From NCBI RefSeq assembly GCF_014218725.1, contig NZ_JABBJE010000001.1, positions 558,001-622,000 on the forward strand: a stretch of 64,000 nt of DNA, in the 5' to 3' direction. Positions within the stretch are counted from its first letter, which is position 1. The number at the start of each line of letters is the position of its first letter. The stretch comes from Brevundimonas huaxiensis (GTDB taxonomy: Bacteria; Pseudomonadota; Alphaproteobacteria; Caulobacterales; Caulobacteraceae). Positions 1 through 8,603 of this stretch are shown in pieces. Under the pieces are notes generated by a model. That model had not been told where the DNA came from. It saw only the letters and a list, made by a program, of their open reading frames with translations, and ran no database searches. A program made the translations under genes and the position numbers.

Positions 1-49
1 GGCTGTCGGGGCGGCGCAGGGTCGGGATGATGACGGCGACATCGCGCAT
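1..49 (-). CDS. Glycosyltransferase family 2, N-terminal fragment (cut by window edge)
   Basis: Only the first 16 codons lie in the window. An ATG at 49 reads leftwards as MRDVAVIIPTLRRPDS. The hydrophobic beta strand followed by 'PTLRRP' is the usual opening of family 2 glycosyltransferases. It starts two bases after the stop codon of the upstream glycosyltransferase at 52-984, so it is probably the next gene in the same polysaccharide operon. The family call rests on this short segment and on context only. Confidence 0.55.
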   Translation of the reverse strand, partial: MRDVAVIIPTLRRPDS

Positions 50-51
50 GG

Positions 52-984
52 TCATACGGCGTCCGCATAGACGGCGGCGCGGTAGAGCCTGAGCGCGAAG
101 GCGCGGGCCTTGACCGGCAGGGCCGTCGTCAAGGCGGCCTGTTTCATCAGGCGGCGCGCCAGCGGCAGGGCGGGCAGGCGTTTCAGGGCGCGCGCGGCCT
201 TGTAGCTGGGATAGGTCTGGACGATGGCGGGATGCAGAGCGACGACGCGGGCGAAGTTGTCGGCGCCCTGATCGAACTTGCGCGCCAGATCCTCGACCGT
301 GTCCAGGCCCATATGGGTGGCGGGATTGTCGATGTGGACGACGGGAAAGCGGCGCGAGACGCGCATGGCCCACTCCACGTCCTCCCAGCCCCAACCGCTG
401 AAACCGGGATCGAAGGATTCGGCGGCGAACACGTCGCGGCGCACCAGCAGATTGGAGGTGTAGACGTATTTTTCGGGCGTCAGGGCGCGCTGGGACGCCG
501 GCAGGCATTCCGAGGCGCCGGACAGGGCGCGGTGGACGGTGAACCGGGCATCGGTCGGCGCATGGTCCAGCGAGAAACCGCCGAACGCGACGGCGGGCGC
601 GCTGTCGGTGACCAGTCGCAGCCAGTCTTGCAGGAAGGCCGGCGTGTCGGGCCGCATGTCGCTGTCGAGGAACAGATAGGCCTCGCCGCGCGCGGCGGTG
701 GTCAGCCGGTTGCGGCCCTTCGCGCGACCCTCGTTGGCGGCCAGGGTGATCAGCCGGACGGGCAGTCGCAGGGCGTCGATGGTCGCCTGAAGCCGAGTCG
801 TCAGATCAGCGTCGGCGGTGCCGTCGTCCAGCAGGATCAGCTCGACCGCGCCGGACAGGGCCGTGGCCTCGCTGTCCAGCTGACGCAGCAGTTCTTGCGG
901 ATCGTCGCGCAGGAAGGGGATCAGGACCGAGATCGTCGGCGTCGCCTGAGACCAGGCGGCGTTGTCGTGAATATGGGCGCTCAT
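52..984 (-). CDS. Glycosyltransferase family 2 (exopolysaccharide cluster)
   Basis: A 310-residue cytoplasmic GT-A type glycosyltransferase, expected to add a sugar from a nucleotide-sugar donor to a lipid-linked glycan. The N-terminal strand TISVLIPFLRD (about 18-27) is followed by LLDDG (51-55). A DSD motif at 107-109 inside FLDSDM is the metal/nucleotide-binding DxD. A later GWGWEDVEW segment matches the acceptor-side ED motif of the family. The ATG at 984 overlaps the stop of the flippase gene (ATGA), which indicates translational coupling. The sugar specificity cannot be read from the sequence. Confidence 0.85.
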   Translation of the reverse strand: MSAHIHDNAAWSQATPTISVLIPFLRDDPQELLRQLDSEATALSGAVELILLDDGTADADLTTRLQATIDALRLPVRLITLAANEGRAKGRNRLTTAARGEAYLFLDSDMRPDTPAFLQDWLRLVTDSAPAVAFGGFSLDHAPTDARFTVHRALSGASECLPASQRALTPEKYVYTSNLLVRRDVFAAESFDPGFSGWGWEDVEWAMRVSRRFPVVHIDNPATHMGLDTVEDLARKFDQGADNFARVVALHPAIVQTYPSYKAARALKRLPALPLARRLMKQAALTTALPVKARAFALRLYRAAVYADAV

Positions 985-2426
985 GCCGGCACGCTCCGGC
1001 GCGCGCGGATCAGGCGCAGCAGCACATCACGCACCCCGGCGGCGTTCAGCGTCAGGGCCACGATGGCATAGACGAAGCCGCCCACGCTCGCGTCCATCAT
1101 CAGCTCCAAGAAGCCGCCAAGCGGCGGCAGCAACCCGACGACTCCGGCCATGACGGCGGAGGCGATCCCGCAACGGATCAGCGCGTCCCACGGCATCGGC
1201 AGGGCGATGGCGCGGCGGCTGAGCAGGATGCAGGCGATCAGGCCGATGGCGAAGCTGGCGGCGGTCGAAACGGCCGCGCCGGTTACGCCCATGCGGGGGA
1301 TCAGCACCAAGTTCAGCATGACGTTGCAAAGCGCAGGAATCGCCATCGTCACCAGCAGCAGGCCGGTCTTCTTGCCCAAGGTGAAGCCGAAGCCGAAGTA
1401 ATAGGCGATCATGCCTGACAGGAAGGACGAGGCCGCGATCCACGGCGTCACCAGCGCAGCGGCGGCGCGCAGATCCTGGCCGATCATCAACTCCGCCAGC
1501 GGTCGCGCGACCAGCGACAGGCCCACGGCGGCAGGCAGGCCGATCAGGATCAGGGTCGAACCCTGTTCGATGGCGGTCTGACGCAGCGCCTCGCGTCCAC
1601 CGCGCTCCAGCGCCATGACCATGGCCGGCGCCCCGGCCGCCCCCAGCCAGATGAAGATGACGTCCAGCGTCCGGTTCGCCAGGCTGTAGCTGGCGTGATA
1701 GGCGCCGACCGCCGCCGCATCCATGAAGGCTGCCAGCAGAAACCGGTCCGTCGAGGCCAGCACCAAGGCCAAGGTCAGCGACGCCGCAATGGGATAGCCA
1801 TAGAGGGCATAGGCCTTCAGCCGCGTGCGATCCACGGTTCCGCCCGTCGACTGACGCAACTCGCCCGGCAGGATGAAGGGCAGGGCGAACAGGGGTGCGA
1901 TGGCCAGGCCCAGCAAGGGCGAGGCGGCGCCGGCGCCGGCCAGGGCGAACCCGGCCCCGACCAGGAACCCCAATACGGCGACCCCGATGTCCACGGCGGC
2001 GGATTTCGACACCTCGCCCGCCGCGCGATACCGCTCCTGCGCCAGCTTGGCGAGGTTACGCACCGGCGCGCCGGCCAGGCCGAAGGCGACAGCGATCTTG
2101 AACGCCGGCGTCAGCGGCGCCAGCCAGACGATCAGGGCGGCGATCGGGGTGAAGACGGCGATGATGGTGAAGGACGTGCGGTACAGACTGGCGAAATGGG
2201 TCGCCATTCCCTCGGGCGTGCGCTCGGCCGCCCAGAAGCGCGCCATTGACGCCTCCAGCCAGGTGAAGGTGACGGTGTGGGCCAGGGTCGTCACCGAAAA
2301 GGCCAGGGCGTAATGGCCGAAATCGTCGGCGCTGAGCAGGCGCGTGAAGACGAAGATGGTCAGGAAACCGACGACCCCCTGGACGATCTGGGCCGGCAGA
2401 TAGCCCCAGACGCCGCGCCAGAACAT
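981..2426 (-). CDS. Oligosaccharide flippase / polysaccharide biosynthesis transporter
   Basis: About 481 residues with twelve or more hydrophobic segments, of the polysaccharide transporter (Wzx-like, MOP superfamily) type. It is expected to flip undecaprenyl-linked repeat units across the inner membrane. The N-terminus, MFWRGVWGYLPAQIVQGVVG, is typical of the family. I chose the ATG at 2426. A TTG at 2441 that overlaps the upstream stop (TTGA) would add five residues. A longer reading from 2495 runs in the wrong frame through the preceding gene and has low-complexity codons. Neighbours upstream (polyprenyl-phosphate sugar transferase) and downstream (glycosyltransferases) fit a Wzx/Wzy-type polysaccharide pathway. 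Confidence 0.85.
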   Translation of the reverse strand: MFWRGVWGYLPAQIVQGVVGFLTIFVFTRLLSADDFGHYALAFSVTTLAHTVTFTWLEASMARFWAAERTPEGMATHFASLYRTSFTIIAVFTPIAALIVWLAPLTPAFKIAVAFGLAGAPVRNLAKLAQERYRAAGEVSKSAAVDIGVAVLGFLVGAGFALAGAGAASPLLGLAIAPLFALPFILPGELRQSTGGTVDRTRLKAYALYGYPIAASLTLALVLASTDRFLLAAFMDAAAVGAYHASYSLANRTLDVIFIWLGAAGAPAMVMALERGGREALRQTAIEQGSTLILIGLPAAVGLSLVARPLAELMIGQDLRAAAALVTPWIAASSFLSGMIAYYFGFGFTLGKKTGLLLVTMAIPALCNVMLNLVLIPRMGVTGAAVSTAASFAIGLIACILLSRRAIALPMPWDALIRCGIASAVMAGVVGLLPPLGGFLELMMDASVGGFVYAIVALTLNAAGVRDVLLRLIRARRSVPA

Positions 2427-2437
2427 GCGCTTCTCGC

Positions 2438-3922
2438 TCAACGCACGGCCGCCCGGTCGCCCAGCAGGACGGGGATGGTGACGGCGATGACCCACAGGTC
2501 CAGCCAGAAGGACTGGCGCTCGATATACTCGATGTCCAGCTGGACGCGCTCGCGCACCTGGGCCTCGGTGTCCACCGGTCCGCGCGAGCCCTTGATGGCG
2601 GCCCAGCCGGTCATGCCGGGCTTGATGCGGTGGCGATGGGCGTATTCGGCCACCAGCAGGGCGGATTCGGTCTCGCCGGTCTTCATGCCGATGGCGTGCG
2701 GGCGGGGGCCGACCAGTGACATCTCGCCCGACAGGACGTTGAAGATTTGAGGTAGTTCATCCAGGCTGGTGGCGCGGATGAAGCGACCGACACGGGTCAC
2801 GCGGTCGTCGTCGGCGCAGACCTGGCGGCTGGCGGTCGCATCGGCGGCGGCGTGACGCATGGAGCGGAACTTCCACACGACAATGGTCTCGTGATTGAAA
2901 CCGTGACGGCGCTGGCGGAAGAAGACGGGGCCCGGGCTGTCCAGCTTCACCGCCAGGGCGACCAAGGCCATGATGGGTGCAGCAACCACCAAGGCGACGG
3001 CGCCGATCACCAGATCCTGGATCCGCTTGTTGAAAGCTCGCCGGTCGGGATCGACGGGACCGTCCAGGGACGCCAGAGGCGCATTGGCCAGCCTGTTCAG
3101 CACCCCGTCGCGTCCCAACTCCGAATCGACCATGACCGTCAGCGGATTGGGCAGGGCGTTCAAGGTCTGCGTCAGGTCGCGCACGCGCTGGCCCGCTTCC
3201 GGATCGATAGCCAAGACGATGCGGTCGATATAGGGCGTCAGCCGGTGGGTCAGCAGGGCTTTGGCGGTCCCAAGCACCGGCACGCCGGCGACGCTGTCGG
3301 GCGATCGGGCCAGCCGGTCGTCGAACACGCCCAGCACATTCATGTCACGCCGCTCCAGCGCCTGTTCGATCAGACGTCGCGCGTGTCGGGTCGCGCCGAC
3401 GATCACGATGTTGGGCGACAACACGCCCAACCGACGCCACCGTGCGATGACGACCAGCCACAGGCCGTGCAACAGCGCCAGGGCGGCCGTCGTCGTCAGC
3501 GCCCAGGGCGCAATGACGTCCAGCGCCGGGCGGTCCAGCGCCCAACCCAGCACGAGCGCAATACCGGCCGAGACGACGCCCACGCCTACAACGCCCGTCA
3601 TGTGCAGAGGCCAGGGCGTGTCGCGTCCGAATCGATAAAGCTGAAGTGCGCGCACCAGCACGAGCACCAAAACGGCGCCGACGACCACGGGCACGGCGTC
3701 GCCGACCGTGATCGAGGCCAAGCCCGTCGGCTGGATCGCCAGAACCGCGTTTAACGCCAATCCGCAGACCATCAGCACGTCGATCAGCCGAAAATAGTGC
3801 GCCGACAGCCGCACGGACGATCGCTCGCGCGCATTCAGCCAGATCTCCGGGCGGAACGGCCCGCGCGACGGCCGGCTCTTCAGCGGCGTGTCGGCGGAGA
3901 GATTGGCGGGACGGTCGAGCAA
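2438..3922 (-). CDS. Undecaprenyl-phosphate sugar phosphotransferase (WcaJ/HfsE type)
   Basis: A 494-residue integral membrane enzyme that starts polysaccharide synthesis by moving a sugar-1-phosphate onto undecaprenyl phosphate. Four N-terminal membrane segments precede a Rossmann-like CoA-binding-fold region (about residues 160-250). The C-terminal bacterial sugar transferase domain begins at FNKRIQDLVIGA and carries VKLDSPGPVFFRQRRHG, WKFRSMR, TSLDELPQ and MSLVGPRPH. In Caulobacter the homologues HfsE/PssY/PssZ start holdfast or EPS synthesis. The start is uncertain. The open frame runs back to a TAA near 3994 without an ATG; the TTG at 3922 was used and lacks a clear ribosome site. This is the first gene of the operon seen here. 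Confidence 0.85.
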   Translation of the reverse strand: MLDRPANLSADTPLKSRPSRGPFRPEIWLNARERSSVRLSAHYFRLIDVLMVCGLALNAVLAIQPTGLASITVGDAVPVVVGAVLVLVLVRALQLYRFGRDTPWPLHMTGVVGVGVVSAGIALVLGWALDRPALDVIAPWALTTTAALALLHGLWLVVIARWRRLGVLSPNIVIVGATRHARRLIEQALERRDMNVLGVFDDRLARSPDSVAGVPVLGTAKALLTHRLTPYIDRIVLAIDPEAGQRVRDLTQTLNALPNPLTVMVDSELGRDGVLNRLANAPLASLDGPVDPDRRAFNKRIQDLVIGAVALVVAAPIMALVALAVKLDSPGPVFFRQRRHGFNHETIVVWKFRSMRHAAADATASRQVCADDDRVTRVGRFIRATSLDELPQIFNVLSGEMSLVGPRPHAIGMKTGETESALLVAEYAHRHRIKPGMTGWAAIKGSRGPVDTEAQVRERVQLDIEYIERQSFWLDLWVIAVTIPVLLGDRAAVR

Positions 3923-4059
3923 CAGGCGATCCAGCAGCGATCCGGGGGCGAATGATGGCCGCGATACTGCCGCTTTGGCCTCTATGTCGCGTTAACGTGG
4001 ACGCTTTCTCTCGAACCGGATTGCGCGACGCATCAGCCTCCGCTATCGACGCCCTCGCA

Positions 4060-4151
4060 GGAGACGTGGCCGAGTGGCTGAAGGCAACGGTTTGCTAAAT
4101 CGTCGTACCCCGTAAGGGGTACCGAGGGTTCGAATCCCTCCGTCTCCGCCA
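4060..4151 (+). tRNA. tRNA-Ser (anticodon GCU)
   Basis: A complete class II tRNA. The acceptor arm GGAGACG (4060-4066) pairs with CGTCTCC (4141-4147). The anticodon loop TTGCTAA has GCT at 4094-4096. A long variable arm is built on GTACCCC/GGGGTAC, and the T arm is GAGGGTTCGAATCCCTC. The discriminator is G4148 and the CCA end is encoded at 4149-4151. It decodes AGC/AGU serine codons. It sits between the exopolysaccharide operon and the carotenoid cluster; I saw no integrase or repeated tRNA 3' end in the window. Confidence 0.97.
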
Positions 4152-4217
4152 TTCCTCTCAGAAATATGGACCGACAGCAGCCACACGACGCGCAACGGGT
4201 CAGTTGGCTTTGGACGC

Positions 4218-4943
4218 CTAGCTGAATAGACGCCACCAGGGCTTCCAGGGGGTCAGGTGGTGTTCGTGGTGGCGGCCGAAGTGGAAGCAGGTTAGCAACG
4301 AGAGGACCGGGCCGAAGGGGCTGGTGCGGGCGTTGTGATGGTCGGGGAAGGCTTCGTCGGTGTGCCTGTGGGGCAGCCAGGTGCCGAAGGTGAACAACTG
4401 AAGCGCCGAGAGCAGGGCGGGCGCGGCCCAGAAGACCAGAAGGTTGGGCATGCCGGCGCCCAGGACCAGCACGGCGACGGCCACAAGCACCGTCAGAACG
4501 GCCAGTTCTCGCCAGCCGAAATAGGTGCGGAAGAAGTTGTAGAACCAGGGCAGGAAGGCGCGGGGGGCGTCGGCGTGAAAGTCAGGATCGTCCGCCGTGC
4601 CGGGCGCCGCGTGATGGGCGTGGTGGGCCGTCTTTAAGGGCGCGAACCGAAAACCGGCGTAGAGGGCCAGCGCCAGGCTGCCGATCGCCGTGTTCAGCCG
4701 TGGGCGGCCCGGGGCCAGCGAGCCGTGCATGGCGTCGTGGGCGACGATGAACAGGCCGACGGACAGCCAAGTCTGGACGGCGACGATCAGTGGAACGGTC
4801 ACGACGCTCCAGATCGTCCAGCGATGAAAATAGACGCCGTAGATGTGCAGGCTCAGCCAGGCCGCCGCGATCAGACCAGCCAGCGTCAGGCCGATCAGGG
4901 CTTGGTTTGGGACGACCCGTGACATTGGCGTGACGGCGGACAT
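4218..4943 (-). CDS. crtW: Beta-carotene 4-ketolase CrtW
   Basis: A 241-residue membrane di-iron oxygenase that adds 4-keto groups to beta-ionone rings (beta-carotene to canthaxanthin, zeaxanthin to astaxanthin). The histidine clusters are visible: HDAMH (69-73), HHAHH (107-111), a DFH segment near 123, and WLPHRH and HFGRHHEHH near the C-terminus. The sequence closely resembles the CrtW I know from Brevundimonas. The ATG at 4943 (MSAVTPMSRV) was chosen. A longer frame to 5114 has an unnatural Arg/Pro-rich extension and overlaps crtY on the other strand. It is divergent from crtY with an 80-base gap, so both promoters probably lie there. Confidence 0.95.
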   Translation of the reverse strand: MSAVTPMSRVVPNQALIGLTLAGLIAAAWLSLHIYGVYFHRWTIWSVVTVPLIVAVQTWLSVGLFIVAHDAMHGSLAPGRPRLNTAIGSLALALYAGFRFAPLKTAHHAHHAAPGTADDPDFHADAPRAFLPWFYNFFRTYFGWRELAVLTVLVAVAVLVLGAGMPNLLVFWAAPALLSALQLFTFGTWLPHRHTDEAFPDHHNARTSPFGPVLSLLTCFHFGRHHEHHLTPWKPWWRLFS

Positions 4944-5023
4944 GGCGCGACACTTAGCGCATCGCGGCCCGGTAAGCATCCTGTTCGCTTGCCGCATGCG
5001 TCCGCGCGTGCCACCTGTCTGGA

Positions 5024-6190
5024 ATGCAGGTCGACGCCTTTGACACTTCCGCGCCGGACCTTCTGCTGGTCGGCGGCGGCCTGGCCAATGGCCTGCTGGC
5101 GCTACGGCTGTCACAGGTCCGTCCTGATCTGGATATGCGAATCGTCGAGGCGGCGCAGACCCTGGGCGGGGTCCACACCTGGTCCTTCTTCGACAGCGAC
5201 CTGACGCAGGATCAGCGTGACTGGATCGCGCCCTTGGTGGTGCATCGCTGGCCGGGATACAGCGTCCGTTTTCCCCAGTTCGAACGCGCGCTGTCGACGC
5301 CCTATTGCAGTGTCACGGCCGAACGGTTCGCGGCGGTGGTCGAGGCGGCCATGCCCGGAAAAATCATGCTGGCCGCGCCAGTAACTTCGGTGTCGCCGAC
5401 CGAAGCGGTGCTGGCTGATGGACGGCGCCTGAGCGCCAAGGCGGTGATCGATGGGCGCGGGCCGACCGCTACGCCGGATCTGGCGCTGGGTTTCCAGAAG
5501 TTCGTCGGGCTGGAGGTGCGGCTGGCGGCGCCGCACGGTCTGACCACGCCCATCGTCATGGACGCCTGTGTCGATCAGGCCGGGGGCTACCGGTTTCTCT
5601 ACACCCTGCCGTTCGATGATCGCACGCTGCTGATCGAGGATACGCGCTATACCGATGGCGATGCACTGGATCGCGCGGCGTTCCGGCAAGGCGTGCTGGA
5701 TTACGTCCGCGCGCAGGGCTGGGAGATCGAGACGATATTGCGCGAGGAGGACGGCGTCCTGCCCGTGGCGCTCGACGGGGACATCGGCGCGCATTTGTCG
5801 CGGATGGGGCGGACGGCGCTCAGCGGCTTGCGCGCCGGGCTGTTTCACCCGACCACCGGCTATTCCCTGCCGGACGCCGTGCGCCTGGCCGACCGGCTGG
5901 CGCAGGATTTCGAGCCGGCGACGGTCGCCGAAGACATCCGCCGCCATGCGCATGACGTATGGGCCGGACGAAGCTTCTATCGGTTGCTGAACCGGATGCT
6001 ATTCCGTGCGGCGCGGCCCGATGAGCGATACAAGGTGCTGGAGCGGTTCTATCGTCTGCCCCAGCCTTTGATCGAACGCTTCTATGCCGCGGGATCCACC
6101 CTTGCCGACAAGGCGCGGATCCTGAGCGGAAAACCCCCGGTGCCGATCGGCGCCGCACTGACCTGTCTGGTCGAAAGAGGACGTGCGTGA
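5024..6190 (+). CDS. crtY: Lycopene beta-cyclase CrtY
   Basis: A 388-residue flavoprotein that closes both ends of lycopene to form beta-carotene. The N-terminal dinucleotide-binding motif LLVGGGLANGLLALRL (about 13-28) is followed by the VHTWSFFD segment. FHPTTGYSLPDAVRLAD in the C-terminal half is a conserved CrtY region. Length and order fit the proteobacterial CrtY family. It is the first gene of a crtY-crtI-crtB run; its stop overlaps the crtI start as TGATG, so the three are probably one transcript. Confidence 0.95.
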   Translation: MQVDAFDTSAPDLLLVGGGLANGLLALRLSQVRPDLDMRIVEAAQTLGGVHTWSFFDSDLTQDQRDWIAPLVVHRWPGYSVRFPQFERALSTPYCSVTAERFAAVVEAAMPGKIMLAAPVTSVSPTEAVLADGRRLSAKAVIDGRGPTATPDLALGFQKFVGLEVRLAAPHGLTTPIVMDACVDQAGGYRFLYTLPFDDRTLLIEDTRYTDGDALDRAAFRQGVLDYVRAQGWEIETILREEDGVLPVALDGDIGAHLSRMGRTALSGLRAGLFHPTTGYSLPDAVRLADRLAQDFEPATVAEDIRRHAHDVWAGRSFYRLLNRMLFRAARPDERYKVLERFYRLPQPLIERFYAAGSTLADKARILSGKPPVPIGAALTCLVERGRA

Positions 6191-7671
6191 TGCGGGCTGC
6201 AGTAATCGGATCGGGCTTCGGAGGCTTGTCACTGGCCATACGGCTGCAGTCGGCGGGCATTCAGACCACGGTGTTCGAGGCCCGCGATCTGGAGGGCGGC
6301 CGGGCCTATGTGTTCAAGGACAAGGGCTACACCTTCGACGCCGGTCCCACCGTCATCACCGACCCGTCGGCGCTGGAGGAACTGTTCGAGGCCAGCGGGC
6401 GCAAGCTGTCGGACTATGTTGAACTGCTGCCGGTCGCGCCCTTCTATCGGCTGTGCTGGGAAGACGGCGACGTCTTCGACTACGTCAACGATCAGGACGA
6501 GCTGGACCGCCAGATCGTGGCGCGCAATCCGGCCGACAAGGACGGTTATCGCAAGTTCCTGGCCTATTCGCAGGACCTTCTGAAGGAAGGCTATCTGAAG
6601 CTGGGGGCCGTGCCGTTCCTGGACTTCGCCAGCATGGTCAAGGCGGCGCCGGAGCTGATGCGGCTGCAGGCCTGGCGGTCGGTCTATGGCAAGGTCGCCA
6701 GCTATATTCAGGACGAGCACCTGCGTCAGGCGTTCAGCTTCCACTCCCTGCTAGTCGGCGGCAATCCGTTCGCGACCTCTTCGATCTATGCGCTGATTCA
6801 TGCGCTGGAGCGGCGGTGGGGCGTGTGGTTCCCGCGTGGCGGCACCGGGGCGCTGATCCAGGCCATGGTGCGGCTGCTCAAGGATTTGGGCGGTGAGGTG
6901 AGGCTGAACAGTCCGGTCGAGCGCATCACCATGGGGAACGGTCGCGCGACCGGCGTGGTCGTAAATGGCGAGACGCTGGCCTTCGACATGGTCGCGTCCA
7001 ACGCCGACGTGGTTCACACCTATCAGCGCCTGCTGGGTCAGGAACCGCGCGGTCAGAAGGAAGGCGCCAAGCTGGCGTCGCGGCGTCACTCCATGTCGCT
7101 GTTCGTCATCTATTTCGGCCTCAAGCGCGTCCATCCGGAGGTGCGCCACCACACGGTGCTGTTCGGGCCGCGGTATCGCGAGCTGATCGCCGAAATCTTC
7201 AAGGGGCCGGATCTGCCCGACGATTTCTCGCTGTATCTGCATGCGCCGACGCGGACAGATCCGTCATTGGCCCCGGAAGGCTGCGACGCCTTCTATGTGC
7301 TGGCGCCCGTGCCGCACCTGGCCTCGGCCGACATCGACTGGGAGGTCGAGGGGCCGCGCTACCGCGACCGAATCCTGGCCTATCTGGAAGAACGCTACAT
7401 CCCTGGCCTGACGGCGGACCTGGATACTTGCCGCATCTTCACGCCGGTCGATTTCCGCGACCAACTGAACGCCCACCAGGGTTCGGCCTTCTCGCTGGAG
7501 CCGATCCTGACCCAGAGCGCCTGGTTCCGGGTGCATAACCGCGACGACCAGATTCCCAATCTGTATTTTGTGGGCGCCGGCACCCATCCCGGCGCGGGCG
7601 TGCCGGGCGTGGTCGGATCGGCCAAGGCCACCGCCGCCCTGATGATCGAGGATGCGAGGCAGCCGGCATGA
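6190..7671 (+). CDS. crtI: Phytoene desaturase CrtI
   Basis: A 493-residue FAD-dependent desaturase that introduces four double bases' worth of desaturation steps into phytoene to give lycopene. The N-terminal GSGFGG (7-12 region) is the dinucleotide-binding motif, followed by EARDLEGGRAY and the substrate-loop segment YTFDAGPTVITDPS. The C-terminal VGAGTHPGAGVPGVVGSAK is the characteristic CrtI-type FAD signature. The ATG at 6190 overlaps the crtY stop. A GTG one codon earlier is also possible. The 3' end overlaps crtB by ATGA. Confidence 0.95.
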   Translation: MRAAVIGSGFGGLSLAIRLQSAGIQTTVFEARDLEGGRAYVFKDKGYTFDAGPTVITDPSALEELFEASGRKLSDYVELLPVAPFYRLCWEDGDVFDYVNDQDELDRQIVARNPADKDGYRKFLAYSQDLLKEGYLKLGAVPFLDFASMVKAAPELMRLQAWRSVYGKVASYIQDEHLRQAFSFHSLLVGGNPFATSSIYALIHALERRWGVWFPRGGTGALIQAMVRLLKDLGGEVRLNSPVERITMGNGRATGVVVNGETLAFDMVASNADVVHTYQRLLGQEPRGQKEGAKLASRRHSMSLFVIYFGLKRVHPEVRHHTVLFGPRYRELIAEIFKGPDLPDDFSLYLHAPTRTDPSLAPEGCDAFYVLAPVPHLASADIDWEVEGPRYRDRILAYLEERYIPGLTADLDTCRIFTPVDFRDQLNAHQGSAFSLEPILTQSAWFRVHNRDDQIPNLYFVGAGTHPGAGVPGVVGSAKATAALMIEDARQPA

Positions 7672-8600
7672 CCGACGCCGTCCTGGATCACAGCCGCCAG
7701 TCGATGGAGCAGGGGTCCAAGAGCTTCGCCGCCGCCGCGCGCCTGTTCCCTGCGGCGATCCGGGACGACGCCTGGATGCTGTATTCCTGGTGCCGGCACT
7801 GTGACGACGAGATCGACGGCCAGGTGCTGGGCCACGGCGCGGTCGGCATCGATCCGGTGCTGGCCGGAGAGAAGCTGGACGAACTGCGCCTTCGCACCGC
7901 CGCCGCCCTGGCCGGCGAGCCGCAGACGGACCCGGTCTTTACCGCCTTCCAGCGCGTCGCCATGCGTCACGGCATTCCAGCCGACGAGGCGATGGACCTG
8001 TTGCAGGGGTTCGAGATGGACGTGGTCGGCCGGCGTTACGACACGCTGGAGGACACGCTGGACTATGCCTATCATGTCGCGGGCGTCGTCGGGGTGATGA
8101 TGGCGCGGATCATGGGCGTGGACGATGCGCCGACCCTGCGACGCGCCCAGGACCTGGGTCTGGCGTTCCAGCTGACGAACATTGCTCGCGACGTGGTCGA
8201 GGATGCGAAGGGCGGCCGCGTCTATCTGCCCGGCGCCTGGCTGGATGAGGCGGGCGTGCCGCGCGATCAGGTCGATCAGCCCCAGCACCGCGCCGCCGTG
8301 GCCAAGACGGCGCAGCGTCTGGTGGCGGCGGCCGAGCCCTTCTACGCCTCGGCGCGGTGGGGGTTGCGCGATCTGAACCCGCGCTCGGCCTGGGCCATCG
8401 CGACGGCGCGCGGCGTCTATCGGTCGATCGGCCGCCATGTGTCTCGCGCCGGCGTGACCGCCTGGGACGGACGGACGTCGGTCGACAAGGCGGGCAAGCT
8501 GATGCTGCTGGGGCGGGGTGGTCTGATCGCCCTGTGGTGCAAGACGCTGGACGCCTGGCGCGAGCCGCCGCCGCGCCCGGCGTTGTGGACGCACGTCTGA
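7668..8600 (+). CDS. crtB: Phytoene synthase CrtB
   Basis: A 310-residue prenyl synthase that condenses two geranylgeranyl diphosphates into phytoene, the committed step of the pathway. Both aspartate-rich metal sites are present: DDEID (46-50) and RDVVED (174-179, within NIARDVVEDA). Conserved YCYHVAG-like and YLPGAWL segments are also present. It is translationally coupled to crtI (ATGA). Its stop is three bases from the end of the convergent ABC permease gene. Confidence 0.95.
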   Translation: MTDAVLDHSRQSMEQGSKSFAAAARLFPAAIRDDAWMLYSWCRHCDDEIDGQVLGHGAVGIDPVLAGEKLDELRLRTAAALAGEPQTDPVFTAFQRVAMRHGIPADEAMDLLQGFEMDVVGRRYDTLEDTLDYAYHVAGVVGVMMARIMGVDDAPTLRRAQDLGLAFQLTNIARDVVEDAKGGRVYLPGAWLDEAGVPRDQVDQPQHRAAVAKTAQRLVAAAEPFYASARWGLRDLNPRSAWAIATARGVYRSIGRHVSRAGVTAWDGRTSVDKAGKLMLLGRGGLIALWCKTLDAWREPPPRPALWTHV

Positions 8601-8603
8601 CGA

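Noticed and set aside
4060..4151. tRNA-Ser as an island attachment site
   Set aside because: I found no integrase and no direct repeat of the tRNA 3' end within the window, and the flanking genes show the same base composition.
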